A stretch of DNA of 64,000 nucleotides, taken from positions 5,828,001 to 5,892,000 of the forward strand of contig NZ_CP116256.1 in assembly GCF_027947575.1 (NCBI RefSeq). Direction: 5' to 3'. The first letter of the stretch is position 1. Every line of letters starts with the position of its first letter. The notes under the pieces were generated by a model. That model was not told the origin of the DNA. It did no database searches and saw only the letters and a program-made list of their open reading frames with translations. Shown one piece after another: positions 17,952-26,004 of this stretch. Source of the stretch: Streptomyces rubrogriseus (GTDB lineage: Bacteria > Actinomycetota > Actinomycetes > Streptomycetales > Streptomycetaceae). The position numbers and the translations under genes were made by a program.

Positions 17952-18953
17952 TCAGAGGGTGAAACCCGCCGGGTAGGGGTCCGAGGGATCGAGCAGGTAC
18001 TGCGCGGTGCCGGTGATCCAGGCCCGGCCCGTGACGGAGGGCAGGACGGCCGGGCGGTCCCCGACCGTCGTCTCCCCGAGGATCCGCCCGACGAAGCGGG
18101 AGCCGATGAACGACTCGTTGACGAAGTCCCGGCCGGACGGCAGCAGGCCACGGGCGTGCAGTTGCGCCATGCGGGCGCTGGTGCCCGTGCCGCAGGGCGA
18201 CCGGTCGAACCATCCCGGATGGATCGCCATGGCGTGCCGCGAGTGCTCCGCGGTCGATCCGGGCGCTTCGAGGTAGACGTGGTGGCACACGTCGATGTCC
18301 GGATTCTCTGGGTGGGACACCGGGTTCTGCTTGTTGATCGCGTCCATGACGGCCAGTCCGGCGTCCAGCAGCGGCTGCTTGTGCGCCCGCTCGAAGGGGA
18401 TGCCGAGGTCGTCGGTCCGGACGAAGGCGTAGAAGTTGCCGCCGTAGGCGATGTCGTAGCGCACCTCCCCGTGTCCGGGGACGTCGACGACCTGGTCGAG
18501 GGCATGGGAGTACGACGCCACGTTCTCCAGGGTCACCGACTCGGCGTGGCCGTCGCGCACCCTTACCCGGGCCGTGACCAGTCCGGCCGGGGTGTCGAGC
18601 CGGACCGTCGTCTCCGGCTCGGTCACCTCGACCATGCCGGTCTCGACCAGGACCGTGGCGACACCGATGGTCCCGTGCCCGCACATCGGCAGGCAGCCGG
18701 AGACCTCGATGAAGAGCACGCCGTAGTCGGCGTCCGGCCGGGTGGGGGGTTGCAGCACGGCCCCGGACATCGACGCGTGTCCGCGCGGCTCGCACATGAG
18801 CAGGGTGCGCAGGTGGTCGCGTTCCGCGACGAACCGCTGCCGCCGCTCGAACATCGTCGCGCCGGGGAGGACGCCCACCCCGCCCGTGATCACGCGGGTC
18901 GGCATCCCCTCGGTGTGCGAGTCGACGGCGTGGTAGCAGACCGTCGAACGCAT
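17952..18953 (-). CDS. 4-Hydroxyproline 2-epimerase (proline racemase family)
   Basis: 333 residues, last gene of the operon; its start lies 2 bases after the upstream stop. Both catalytic cysteines are present: C91 in PMCGHGTIG and C254 in SPCGTGTSAR. That makes it an epimerase/racemase rather than a 3-hydroxyproline dehydratase, which has Thr in the second position. The family ranges over proline racemase and trans-4-hydroxy-L-proline 2-epimerase. The neighbouring deaminase and FAD dehydrogenase identify it as the hydroxyproline enzyme that makes cis-4-hydroxy-D-proline, the first step of the pathway. Confidence 0.9.
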   Translation of the reverse strand: MRSTVCYHAVDSHTEGMPTRVITGGVGVLPGATMFERRQRFVAERDHLRTLLMCEPRGHASMSGAVLQPPTRPDADYGVLFIEVSGCLPMCGHGTIGVATVLVETGMVEVTEPETTVRLDTPAGLVTARVRVRDGHAESVTLENVASYSHALDQVVDVPGHGEVRYDIAYGGNFYAFVRTDDLGIPFERAHKQPLLDAGLAVMDAINKQNPVSHPENPDIDVCHHVYLEAPGSTAEHSRHAMAIHPGWFDRSPCGTGTSARMAQLHARGLLPSGRDFVNESFIGSRFVGRILGETTVGDRPAVLPSVTGRAWITGTAQYLLDPSDPYPAGFTL

Positions 18954-18955
18954 CG

Positions 18956-19852
18956 TCAGTTCACCCCGGCGTCGATGAGGGCCTGGGTGGCGGCGCGCAC
19001 GACCGCCTCGGTCTCCGGGCCGAGCGGCTGACGCGGCGGGCGGCAGGGACCACCACGGCGGCCGGTCAGCTCCTGGCCGAGCTTGATGGCCTGGACGAAC
19101 TCCGTCTTGCTGTCCCACCGCAGCACCGGGTGCAGTTGCCGGTAGAGCGGCAGCGCCGCCTCCAGGTCGCCTCGGACGGACGCCTCGTACAGCGCCAGAC
19201 AGGCCCGGGGGAAGACCTGCGGGTAACCGGCGACCCAGCCCTTGGCACCGGCGAGGGCGACCTCCAGCACGGTGTCGTCGGTGCCGATCATGAGGTCGAG
19301 GCCGGGGGCCAGCTCGGAGATCTCGTAGCAGCGCCGGACGTCGCCGGAGAACTCCTTGACCCCGACGATGTACCCCTCGGCGTGCAGCTTGGCCAGCAGG
19401 TCGGGGCGCAGGTCCACCTTGGTGTCGATGGGGTTGTTGTACGCGGTGACGGGCAGGCCCACCGAGGCGACCCGTTCGAAGTGCTGGAGCACCGCGCGGT
19501 CGTCGGCGCGGTAGGCGTTGGGCGGCAGGCACATGACGGCCTGACAGCCCGCGTCCTTGGCGAACCGGGCGTGCCGCTCGGCCTCGCGACCGCCGTAGGC
19601 GCCGACGCCCGGCATGACGGTGAAGCCCTCGGGGGCGTTCGCGACGGCGGTCTCCACGACGCGGTCGCGCTCCTCGTACGTGAGGGTCTGGTACTCGCCC
19701 AGCGATCCGTTCGGCGCGACGCCGTGCATCCCCTGCGCGGCGAGGTGGGCGACGCTCTCGCCGTACGCGCCGAAGTCGACCGAGAGATCGTCGTCGAACG
19801 GCAGGCTGGTGGCGACGATGACGCCGTGCCAGGGCTTGCGGGTCTCGCTCAT
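18956..19852 (-). CDS. DHDPS-family 1-pyrroline-4-hydroxy-2-carboxylate deaminase
   Basis: The ATG at 19852 was chosen because AAGGAG lies 5 bases ahead; a GTG two codons upstream is too close to it. 298 residues with a dihydrodipicolinate-synthase TIM barrel. The Schiff-base lysine is K166 (VGVKEFSGD) and the catalytic tyrosine Y138 (TAYNNP). In hydroxyproline operons this member deaminates pyrroline-hydroxycarboxylate to alpha-ketoglutarate semialdehyde. Its start overlaps the upstream flavoprotein stop. The following enzyme, alpha-ketoglutarate semialdehyde dehydrogenase, is not in the window and must be encoded elsewhere. Confidence 0.88.
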   Translation of the reverse strand: MSETRKPWHGVIVATSLPFDDDLSVDFGAYGESVAHLAAQGMHGVAPNGSLGEYQTLTYEERDRVVETAVANAPEGFTVMPGVGAYGGREAERHARFAKDAGCQAVMCLPPNAYRADDRAVLQHFERVASVGLPVTAYNNPIDTKVDLRPDLLAKLHAEGYIVGVKEFSGDVRRCYEISELAPGLDLMIGTDDTVLEVALAGAKGWVAGYPQVFPRACLALYEASVRGDLEAALPLYRQLHPVLRWDSKTEFVQAIKLGQELTGRRGGPCRPPRQPLGPETEAVVRAATQALIDAGVN

Positions 19853-21348
19853 GGACACTCCTTGTCGGTTTCACTGCTGTCCGCCGTTACCGCCGAAGTC
19901 GCCGGTACGGGCGGTGCCGCCGATACCTGCGGGTCTTCGTCGAGGTCGGCGAGGGCCCCGAGGGTGACGGGCGTCGCGACGAGCCGTTCCGCGGGCTCGT
20001 AGGCCCGGCGCCGCGCCGTGAGGCAGTGCACGGCGGGTCCGCACATCCGCCCCTGGCACCAGCCCATGCCGGCCCGGGTCAGTTGCTTGATCTGCCGGTG
20101 GTCGGGTGCGCCGTCGGCGCGGGCGGTCCGGATCGCACCGGCGGTCACCTCCTCGCAGCGGCACACGACGGTCTCGTCGGTCAGCCACGAGGACCAGGCC
20201 GGAGGAACCGGATGGGCCAGCGCCATCGCCCGGGCGAAGGCGCGTTGCCGGTCCACCGCCGAACGCAGCGCCGTCAGGCGCCTGTTCGCCGGTACGGGGG
20301 TGGCGCGGGCGTCTGCGAGGACCGACGCCGCGGCCAGCCGGCCCTCGTTCACGGCGAGTGCCGCCCCGCCCACCCCGCACGTCTCCCCCGCCGCGTAGAG
20401 GCCGGGGACGGTGGTGCGCTGGCCCCTGTCGACCGCGACCACCGCGTTGCCGTCCGCCGAGTCCGTGAGGGAAGCCCCGAGGGGAACGAGCAGGTCGAGC
20501 TGGGGTGCGAAGCCCCAGCCGACGCCGACGGCGTCCACCTGCACGCGTCGTTCCGTGCCCGGGCGCGGGCTGCCGTCCGGGGCCAGCGAGGCGATCCGTA
20601 CCGACGTCACGCGTTCGTCGCCCTCCGCGGCGACGATGGCGGTGCGCGGGCGGACCGGGACGCGGTGGCGCACGAGCGTGGCGGCGTACCCGGCGCCCTC
20701 GGCCCACTTGTCGGGATTGCGCAGTAGCGGGCCGGGGTGCCGCAGCCAGGCCCGGGGGTGGGCCGCCTCGCACACCGCGACCACCTCGACGCCGCGGGCC
20801 GCGAGTCCGGCGGCGACCGGCAGCAGGAACGGGCCCGTGCCGCCCAGCGCGACCCGGCTGCCGGCGGCCACTCCACTGCCCTTGAGCAGGGCCTGCATCC
20901 CGCCGGCGGTCAGCACGCCGGGCAGGTCCCATCCCGGGAAGGGCAGTTGGCGGTCGTAGGCGCCGGTGGCCACCAGGAGTCTCGCCGCCCGCAGGACGAC
21001 GGCGGTCTCCGGCGGAGCCTCGCGGCGGTCGACCGCGTGGACCGCGAATCCGTCGCCCTCGCGGACCGCGGACCACGCGTGGTGCCCCAGGCGCAGGTCG
21101 AGCCGGCCCGCCGTCCGGTGTGCCGCCAGCGCCCCGCACAGGGCGCGGTACCGGTCCAGTCCGTGGTGCAGGTCGTCGGTCGGTACGGCCGCCCGCGCGT
21201 GCTCGGGCGGGTGGCGCCAGTACTGACCGCCGAGGGCGGTTCCGGAGTCCAGCAGGGCGACGCGCAGTCCGCCGGCCAGCGCCGTGGCCGCGGCGGCCAT
21301 GCCTGCCGGGCCCGCGCCGACGACGACGAGGTCCGCGGGCTCACTCAT
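19849..21348 (-). CDS. D-hydroxyproline dehydrogenase, FAD/NAD(P)-binding subunit with BFD-type iron-sulfur tail
   Basis: 499 residues. The N-terminal FAD motif is DLVVVGAGPAGMAAA (about 6-20), and GGQYWRHPPEH is typical of HcnB/opine-oxidase-like alpha subunits. The second nucleotide site is RVALGGTGPFLLP, and GLYAAGETCGVGGAA completes the pyridine-nucleotide oxidoreductase fold. Near residue 405 a BFD-like [2Fe-2S] cluster motif, VVCRCEEVT followed by GMGWCQGRMCGPAV, supplies four cysteines. With the ferredoxin-like gene and the DadA-like gene upstream it should form a heteromeric D-hydroxyproline dehydrogenase passing electrons to an acceptor. It overlaps the ferredoxin-like gene by 8 bases. 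Confidence 0.88.
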   Translation of the reverse strand: MSEPADLVVVGAGPAGMAAAATALAGGLRVALLDSGTALGGQYWRHPPEHARAAVPTDDLHHGLDRYRALCGALAAHRTAGRLDLRLGHHAWSAVREGDGFAVHAVDRREAPPETAVVLRAARLLVATGAYDRQLPFPGWDLPGVLTAGGMQALLKGSGVAAGSRVALGGTGPFLLPVAAGLAARGVEVVAVCEAAHPRAWLRHPGPLLRNPDKWAEGAGYAATLVRHRVPVRPRTAIVAAEGDERVTSVRIASLAPDGSPRPGTERRVQVDAVGVGWGFAPQLDLLVPLGASLTDSADGNAVVAVDRGQRTTVPGLYAAGETCGVGGAALAVNEGRLAAASVLADARATPVPANRRLTALRSAVDRQRAFARAMALAHPVPPAWSSWLTDETVVCRCEEVTAGAIRTARADGAPDHRQIKQLTRAGMGWCQGRMCGPAVHCLTARRRAYEPAERLVATPVTLGALADLDEDPQVSAAPPVPATSAVTADSSETDKECP

Positions 21349-21595
21349 CGTCGTCCTCCAGGGTCGTGACGGTCATGCCCGGCCGGGCCGGCACCAGGCA
21401 GGCGCGCTGCCCGCGGGCTCCGTCGACGGTGACGAGGCAGTCGAAGCAGACGCCGATGCCGCAGAAGACGCCACGCGGGCGGTGTCCGACGCGGGTGGTG
21501 CGCCAGGCGACACGGCCCGCCGCGACGAGGGCCGCGGCGACGGTCTGACCCTCGGCGTACGGCAGGGGCTCGCCGTCGACGACGATCTCGCTCAC
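21341..21595 (-). CDS. Small [2Fe-2S] subunit of D-hydroxyproline dehydrogenase
   Basis: A small 84-residue protein starting at GTG 21595, which overlaps the stop of the preceding DadA-like gene. Plant-type ferredoxin ligands are in FCGIGVCFDCLVTVDGARGQRAC, spaced C-x4-C-x2-C-x11-C. It matches the HcnA-like small subunit of multi-subunit amino acid dehydrogenases. It probably relays electrons between the two flavin subunits encoded on either side. Confidence 0.88.
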   Translation of the reverse strand: MSEIVVDGEPLPYAEGQTVAAALVAAGRVAWRTTRVGHRPRGVFCGIGVCFDCLVTVDGARGQRACLVPARPGMTVTTLEDDDE

Positions 21596-22758
21596 TGGGG
21601 CGCACCTCCGGGGGTGAGGAAGCGGTCGGGGAGAAGGGCGGTGTGGGCGGCCGGATCGGCGCCCCGCCAGGGCCGGCCGAGCAGGTGGGCCGTGACGAGC
21701 GCGCCGGTGGCGGGGGCGAGGCCGATGCCGGCCCCCTCGTGGCCGCACGCGTGGACGACGCCCGGCACCCGCGGGTCGGGGCCCACCACCGGCAGGTGGT
21801 CCGGGCAGTACGGCCGGAAGCCGCGGTAGGCGCGCATCAGATGGACTCCGCGCAGGAAGGGGAAGAGCCGGCACGCCTGGGCCGCGAGCCGGGCGAGAAC
21901 GGCGGTGTTCATCGTGGTGTCGAAACCGACGCGTTCCCGGCTGGCGCCGATGAGGATCGTGCCGCCGCGCGTGCCCTCCACGACGCAGGAGGTCTCCAGT
22001 CCCGCGTCGGAGGAGGCGACGTTGGCCACGTAGTCGGCGGAGTAGACCTTGTGCCGGACCATCGGCGGCAGCGGTTCGGTCACCAGGACGAAGCCGCGGC
22101 GCGGCAGTACCTCGACGGGGGCGCCGAGCCGCCGTCCGACCTCACCGCCCCAGGTTCCGGCGGCGTTGACGACGGCGTCGGCGGGCAGCACGTCACCGGC
22201 GGCCGTCCGGACACCGGTGACGCGGCCGTCCCGGCCGGTCACCGCTCCGGCCACCTCGCCCGGGTGGAAACGCGCGCCGCGCCGTACGGCGGCCCGCAGC
22301 AGCGCGGCCGCCGCCAGCACGGGCTGCACCTGCGCGTCCTGCGGGTAGTGGACGCCGCCGGGGATCCCGGGTGCGAGGTGGGGTTCGAGGTCCCGCACCC
22401 GGTCGACCTGCTCGACGCGGACACCGGCCGCCTCCTGCCGGGCGGCGAACTCCTGGAGCGCCGCGAGGTTCTCGACGCCGTCCGCCACCACCAGGCCGCC
22501 CTTCGCCTCCAGTTCGAGGGAGTCGGGTCCCAGCTCCCGGCCGGCCTCGTCCCACAACGTGCGGCTCAGGTGTGCCAGGGCGAGTTCGGGGCCGGGTTCC
22601 TTGTCGGAGAGGAGGACGTTGCCCTCTCCGCGGCTGGTCGTCCCGGCGCCTACGGGGCCGCGGTCGGTGACCGTGACGTCCATGCCCGCCGAGACGGCGT
22701 GGAAGGCGCAGGCGGCGCCGACGACTCCCGCGCCCACGACGACGACCTTCAGGGTCAA
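21592..22758 (-). CDS. D-hydroxyproline dehydrogenase, DadA-like catalytic FAD subunit
   Basis: Starts at TTG 22758 behind an exceptionally strong GGAGGAGGAG ribosome site; 388 residues. FAD-binding VVVVGAGVVGAACAF (about 5-19) opens a DAO-family fold, with SRGEGNVLLSDK, VVNAAGTWGGEVGRRLG and the C-terminal HACGHEGAGIGLAPATG. It is the first gene of the hydroxyproline operon and carries the substrate-oxidising flavin. The TTG start in a highly expressed position is unusual, but no upstream in-frame ATG or GTG is better placed. Confidence 0.87.
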   Translation of the reverse strand: MTLKVVVVGAGVVGAACAFHAVSAGMDVTVTDRGPVGAGTTSRGEGNVLLSDKEPGPELALAHLSRTLWDEAGRELGPDSLELEAKGGLVVADGVENLAALQEFAARQEAAGVRVEQVDRVRDLEPHLAPGIPGGVHYPQDAQVQPVLAAAALLRAAVRRGARFHPGEVAGAVTGRDGRVTGVRTAAGDVLPADAVVNAAGTWGGEVGRRLGAPVEVLPRRGFVLVTEPLPPMVRHKVYSADYVANVASSDAGLETSCVVEGTRGGTILIGASRERVGFDTTMNTAVLARLAAQACRLFPFLRGVHLMRAYRGFRPYCPDHLPVVGPDPRVPGVVHACGHEGAGIGLAPATGALVTAHLLGRPWRGADPAAHTALLPDRFLTPGGAPQ

Positions 22759-22786
22759 CGGCTCCTCCTCCGTGCACGCACCTCAC

Positions 22787-22802
22787 TGTGCAATGTCACA
22801 TG
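22787..22802 (+). promoter_or_regulatory. Candidate GntR operator, site C (hydroxyproline operon promoter)
   Basis: TGTGCAATGTCACATG lies 29 bases upstream of the operon's TTG start. It is framed by outer arms CTCACT (22782) and AGTGAG (ending 22813). It matches site B in 14 of 16 bases and shares CAATGTCAC with site A. Confidence 0.62.
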
Positions 22803-22887
22803 CGATGAGTGAGGCTATACATCCGGCAGGCGGAAGACAACGCCCACTTCACCGCCGGCGGCCGGCGAGGGTGGGAGATCGACCCCG

Positions 22888-22911
22888 GGTGCCCGGGCCG
22901 GTCGGGGCACC
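22888..22911 (-). terminator. Probable terminator after cpkN
   Basis: GGTGCCC and GGGCACC form a 7-bp stem around a 10-base GC-rich loop, 23 bases past the cpkN stop. It would separate the secondary-metabolite cluster from the co-oriented hydroxyproline operon. A second short palindrome (CGCCGGC-G-GCCGGCG) lies at 22853-22867. Confidence 0.5.
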
Positions 22912-22933
22912 GGCCGGCTCGAGGTCGGGCGCG

Positions 22934-23779
22934 TCACGCCCGGAGCGGGGCGGCGACCCGGTCGCGGTGGCCGTCGTACGGGGCGAGGAGGTCGCCGGGG
23001 CCGAGCAGCGACGGGCCGGTGCCCGGCGGCGGGTCGAGTACCTCGGACTGGAGGCGCTGGATCTCGGGCGAGGGTTCGAGGCCGAGCTCGGTGTCCAGAA
23101 TCCGGTAGAGGCACTGGTACGCCTCCAGCGCCTCCGCACGCCGGCCGGCCCGGTGCAGGGCGCGGATCAGTCGCCCATGGAACCACTCGTTGAGTGGGAA
23201 GTCGTGGACCAGTGAACGCAGTTCGGGGATCGATCCCCGTTCCCGGCCGAGGCGGCGGTCCGCCTCGAGTGCCAGTTCCAGCGCTCGTATGCGGACCTCC
23301 TCCAGATGCACCGCGCGCGCCGTGAGCGCCCGGCCCACCGGGACGTTGGACAGCATGGGGCCACGCCACAGGGCGAGCGCGGCGCGTGCGCTGTCGGCGG
23401 CGGACTGGAGACGGCCCTGGTCCAGTTCCGTCCTCGCCCGGTCCACGAGCCGCTGGAAGACGGTGCTGTCCACCTCCTCGTCGGTGACCCGGATGACATA
23501 GCCGGGGGCGTGGGTGGCCAGCAGCCGGCGTTCGCCGTCGGTGAGCCGCCGGTCGCGGAACATCCGGCGCGCCTGGTGGATGTACGTCTGGACGGTGGCG
23601 TGGGCGCTGCGCGGCGGGTCGTCGCCCCACAGCTCCTGGATGACGGAGTCCGCCGCGACGATCTCGTTCGGCCGGGTCAGCAGCAGGGCGAGTGTCCGGC
23701 AGACCTTGGGCGTGGTGGGCAGATGCACCCTGCCGTCATCGCCGATGATCTCGAACGGGCCCATGAGATTGAACCGCAC
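22934..23779 (-). CDS. cpkN: SARP-family pathway regulator CpkN
   Basis: GTG 23779 was chosen: AGGAG lies 9 bases ahead and the protein then begins MRFNLMGPFEI, the usual SARP opening. 281 residues: an OmpR-type winged helix (about 1-95; TPKVCRTLALLLTRPNEIVAADSVIQELWG) and a bacterial transcriptional activation domain (about 100-245). SARPs bind direct repeats beside the -35 region and recruit RNA polymerase. It holds the position of S. coelicolor cpkN, next to scoT and scbR2, and marks the left edge of the cpk cluster. An ARE-like element lies in its leader. It is much shorter than the second SARP (CpkO) at 31.6-33.3 kb. Confidence 0.9.
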   Translation of the reverse strand: MRFNLMGPFEIIGDDGRVHLPTTPKVCRTLALLLTRPNEIVAADSVIQELWGDDPPRSAHATVQTYIHQARRMFRDRRLTDGERRLLATHAPGYVIRVTDEEVDSTVFQRLVDRARTELDQGRLQSAADSARAALALWRGPMLSNVPVGRALTARAVHLEEVRIRALELALEADRRLGRERGSIPELRSLVHDFPLNEWFHGRLIRALHRAGRRAEALEAYQCLYRILDTELGLEPSPEIQRLQSEVLDPPPGTGPSLLGPGDLLAPYDGHRDRVAAPLRA

Positions 23780-23908
23780 TGCCTCACACTCCTGTCCCGG
23801 CACACGGGTTGCCGTGCCGCGGATGTCGTACGTACACGGAGATCCGGCCGCCGCGGAACGCGGGACTCACCGGCCGCCGGGTGGCGGGACCGCGGAGTCG
23901 GGAGAAGA

Positions 23909-23920
23909 GACCGAGCGGTC
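23909..23920. promoter_or_regulatory. ARE-like palindrome in the cpkN leader
   Basis: GACCGAGCGGTC (arms GACCG / CGGTC) lies in the 145-base gap between scoT and cpkN. On the minus strand it is preceded by GAAACG, giving an AAACGGACCG...CGGTCTCTT pattern like butyrolactone-receptor operators. The match is weaker than for the two cpkO operators, so this is only a candidate. Confidence 0.4.
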
Positions 23921-23924
23921 CGTT

Positions 23925-24731
23925 TCATTGTGGGCCAGGAGTGCCCACTGGGGACTCACCATGAAGCAACGCCCGCTGCCCGGGACCGGGTGCGGCCGTG
24001 GCGCGCAGTGCGGACCGGACGATACCGGCGACCTCGGGGACGCTCTGGTCGAGATAGAAGTGGCCGCCCGGCAGCACCCTCAGGTCGGATCCCGCGGTGG
24101 TGTGCTCGCGCCACGCGGCGGCGGCCGCCACGGGGACGACGGGGTCCCGGTCCCCGACCAGGACCGTGACGGGGACGGCGAGCGGCGGACCCGGCTGCCA
24201 GGTGTAGGCCCCGACCGCCCGGTAGTCGGCGCGCAGCGGCGGCATCACCATCTCCATCACGTCCGGGTCGTCGAAGACCTTCCCCACCGTGCCGCCGAGC
24301 CGGCGGATCATGGCGATGACCTTCTCGTCGGTGTCCAGCCGGTCGCTGTCACTGCCCTGCGGCGTGGGCGCGAACCGGCCGGACAGGAACAGGTGGCACG
24401 GTCCGGGCAGTGCGCGCCGCCGCAGTTCGCGGGCGAGTTCGTAGGCGAGCAGCGCACCCATGCTGTGCCCGAAGAACGCGTGCGGGCGGTCGGCGAACGG
24501 GGCCAGTTCCCCGGCGAGCGCGTCCACCAGCAGCCCGATGTCCGCGAGCGGCGGTTCCCGCCTGCGGTCCTGGCGGCCCGGGTACTGCACCGACAGGACG
24601 TCGAACTCGGGCGTCAGTTCCCGGGACAGCGCGAGGAAGGCTCCCGCGGCGCCGCCCGCGTGCGGGAAGCAGAGCAGCCTGAGGCCGCTGTCGGGTGCGG
24701 GACCGAACCGCCTGAACCAGTCACTTCCCAT
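23925..24731 (-). CDS. scoT: Type II (editing) thioesterase ScoT
   Basis: 268 residues, alpha/beta-hydrolase fold. Markers are LLCFPHAGGAAGAF, the nucleophile elbow GHSMGALLAYELA near residue 99, the acid in LVGDRDPVVP and the catalytic histidine in LPGGHFYLDQS. Type II thioesterases remove stalled or wrongly decarboxylated acyl groups from PKS carrier proteins. Position and neighbours match scoT in the cpk cluster. It diverges from scbR2 across 232 bases and is co-oriented with cpkN. The C-terminal 30 residues are longer and less ordered than in typical members. Confidence 0.92.
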   Translation of the reverse strand: MGSDWFRRFGPAPDSGLRLLCFPHAGGAAGAFLALSRELTPEFDVLSVQYPGRQDRRREPPLADIGLLVDALAGELAPFADRPHAFFGHSMGALLAYELARELRRRALPGPCHLFLSGRFAPTPQGSDSDRLDTDEKVIAMIRRLGGTVGKVFDDPDVMEMVMPPLRADYRAVGAYTWQPGPPLAVPVTVLVGDRDPVVPVAAAAAWREHTTAGSDLRVLPGGHFYLDQSVPEVAGIVRSALRATAAPGPGQRALLHGESPVGTPGPQ

Positions 24732-24963
24732 CGCTTCTTCCCCTTACCGTTCGCCGTGTGCGGCCGGCCCGCGGCGGACCCGACGGAGTGCGGGCCCGGA
24801 GCGGACGGGACCAGGGTGGACCCCGCCGCTGGTGGACGGCATGAGATCGGCCAGAGGGAGCGCACGGTGCTCGCGCGATTACCGCCCGGTGGGGGCGGCA
24901 CGTGACACTGGGGTGCCACTTATCCCGCCTTGGGGCTCGACGATCGCGACCACGGAGCACGAC

Positions 24964-25638
24964 ATGACCAAGCAGGAGCGGGCGGCACGTACGCGTCGAG
25001 CGCTGATTCTCTCCGCCGCCGAGGTGTTCGACCAGGAGGGTTTCGCGCCCGCGTCGCTCACGATGATCAGCTCCCGGGCCGGGGTGAGCAACGGGGCACT
25101 GCACTTCCACTTCGCGAACAAGAGCGCGGTGGCCGAGGCGGTGCAGGGCGAGGCGTTGTCGGTGCTCCGGCAGATCGCCCACTCGCGGCCGGAGGGGGCC
25201 GCGCCCTCGCTCCAGTCCCTCGTCGACACCTCGCACACGCTGGCCCAGCGGCTCCAGGACGATGTCGTGCTGCGGGCCGGCTTCGGGCTGAGCGGGGACG
25301 CGACGTGGAAGGAACGGGCCGATCTGCGGCGCCACTGGGTGGACTGGGTGAGCAGCGGCCTGACCGTGGTCGCCCTGGACGGCGCCCTCGCGGACGACGT
25401 CGCCACGGGCGACGCGCTGGCGGTGATCGCGGCGACGACGCTGGGGTTCGAGGCCATGGGCCGGACGGATCCGCAGTGGTCGACGCGGGAGATGTTCACC
25501 CGGCTGTGGCGGCTGCTGCTGCCGCGGATCTCGGCGGACAACGGCACGGGGACGGTCGCACCGGAAGGCACCGGCGCCCCGGACACCGTCGTGCCGGGTC
25601 CTCGCTGGTGGCCGGCGAGGCAGGACGCGCCGCGCTGA
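24964..25638 (+). CDS. scbR2: ScbR2-type pseudo gamma-butyrolactone receptor (TetR family)
   Basis: 224 residues from ATG 24964. The TetR HTH at about 5-50 reads TRRALILSAAEVFDQEGFAPASLTMISSRAGVSNGALHFHFANKSAVAEAV, the characteristic pattern of ArpA/ScbR receptors. The ligand domain follows, and the last 30 residues are disordered. In S. coelicolor ScbR2 does not bind butyrolactones but responds to end-product antibiotics and represses cpkO. Synteny with scoT and cpkL/cpkK supports the ScbR2 assignment over ScbR; no butyrolactone synthase (scbA) is in the window. Its operators before cpkO are conserved. Confidence 0.88.
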   Translation: MTKQERAARTRRALILSAAEVFDQEGFAPASLTMISSRAGVSNGALHFHFANKSAVAEAVQGEALSVLRQIAHSRPEGAAPSLQSLVDTSHTLAQRLQDDVVLRAGFGLSGDATWKERADLRRHWVDWVSSGLTVVALDGALADDVATGDALAVIAATTLGFEAMGRTDPQWSTREMFTRLWRLLLPRISADNGTGTVAPEGTGAPDTVVPGPRWWPARQDAPR

Positions 25639-25679
25639 CCCGAACCCCACGGCACGGTCCGGCCGGCGCTCCGCACATG

Positions 25680-25720
25680 CCGGTGGCCCGGAACCCCGCT
25701 CCGGGGGTCCGGGCCACCGG
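25680..25720. terminator. Bidirectional terminator between scbR2 and cpkL
   Basis: A long stem with left arm CCGGTGGCCCGGAACCCC and right arm GGGGGTCCGGGCCACCGG, 17 of 18 positions paired, with a 5-base loop. It lies between convergent genes. Confidence 0.82.
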
Positions 25721-25726
25721 ACGTCG

Positions 25727-25990
25727 CTATGCCGCGTTCCGCCAGCTCGGCGAGGCCGCGGACGCCCACGAGGTCGCGGCGCGCCGTCGGGCCGCGGAGG
25801 GGAGCCAGCGGGCGCCTGTGCGGCGTCGTTCGCCGGAGCGTTCGCGCTCGTCCTCGGCGGCGCGGGCCGCTTCCGCGGCCATGGCCGCAGACAGGACGAC
25901 CGCGACCGCGGCGACCTCCTCGGCGCTGGGCGAGCCGCTGGTGATGCGCCACGACTGGGCCGACAGGATCTCGGACGTGTCGTTCGCCAT
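25727..25990 (-). CDS. cpkL: Acyl-CoA carboxylase epsilon-type small subunit (CpkL position)
   Basis: An 87-residue protein starting at ATG 25990, 14 bases after the carboxyltransferase stop. The N-terminal pattern SWRITSGSPSAEEVAAVAVVLSAAMAAEAARAA, then a basic middle and a C-terminal ASAASPSWRNAA, is that of AccE/PccE epsilon subunits. Those peptides stabilise the actinobacterial beta carboxyltransferase and its biotin-carrying alpha partner. Sequence conservation in this family is low, so the assignment rests on the motif pattern and on coupling to cpkK. Confidence 0.8.
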   Translation of the reverse strand: MANDTSEILSAQSWRITSGSPSAEEVAAVAVVLSAAMAAEAARAAEDERERSGERRRTGARWLPSAARRRAATSWASAASPSWRNAA

Positions 25991-26004
25991 GTGTCCTCCT
26001 CGGG

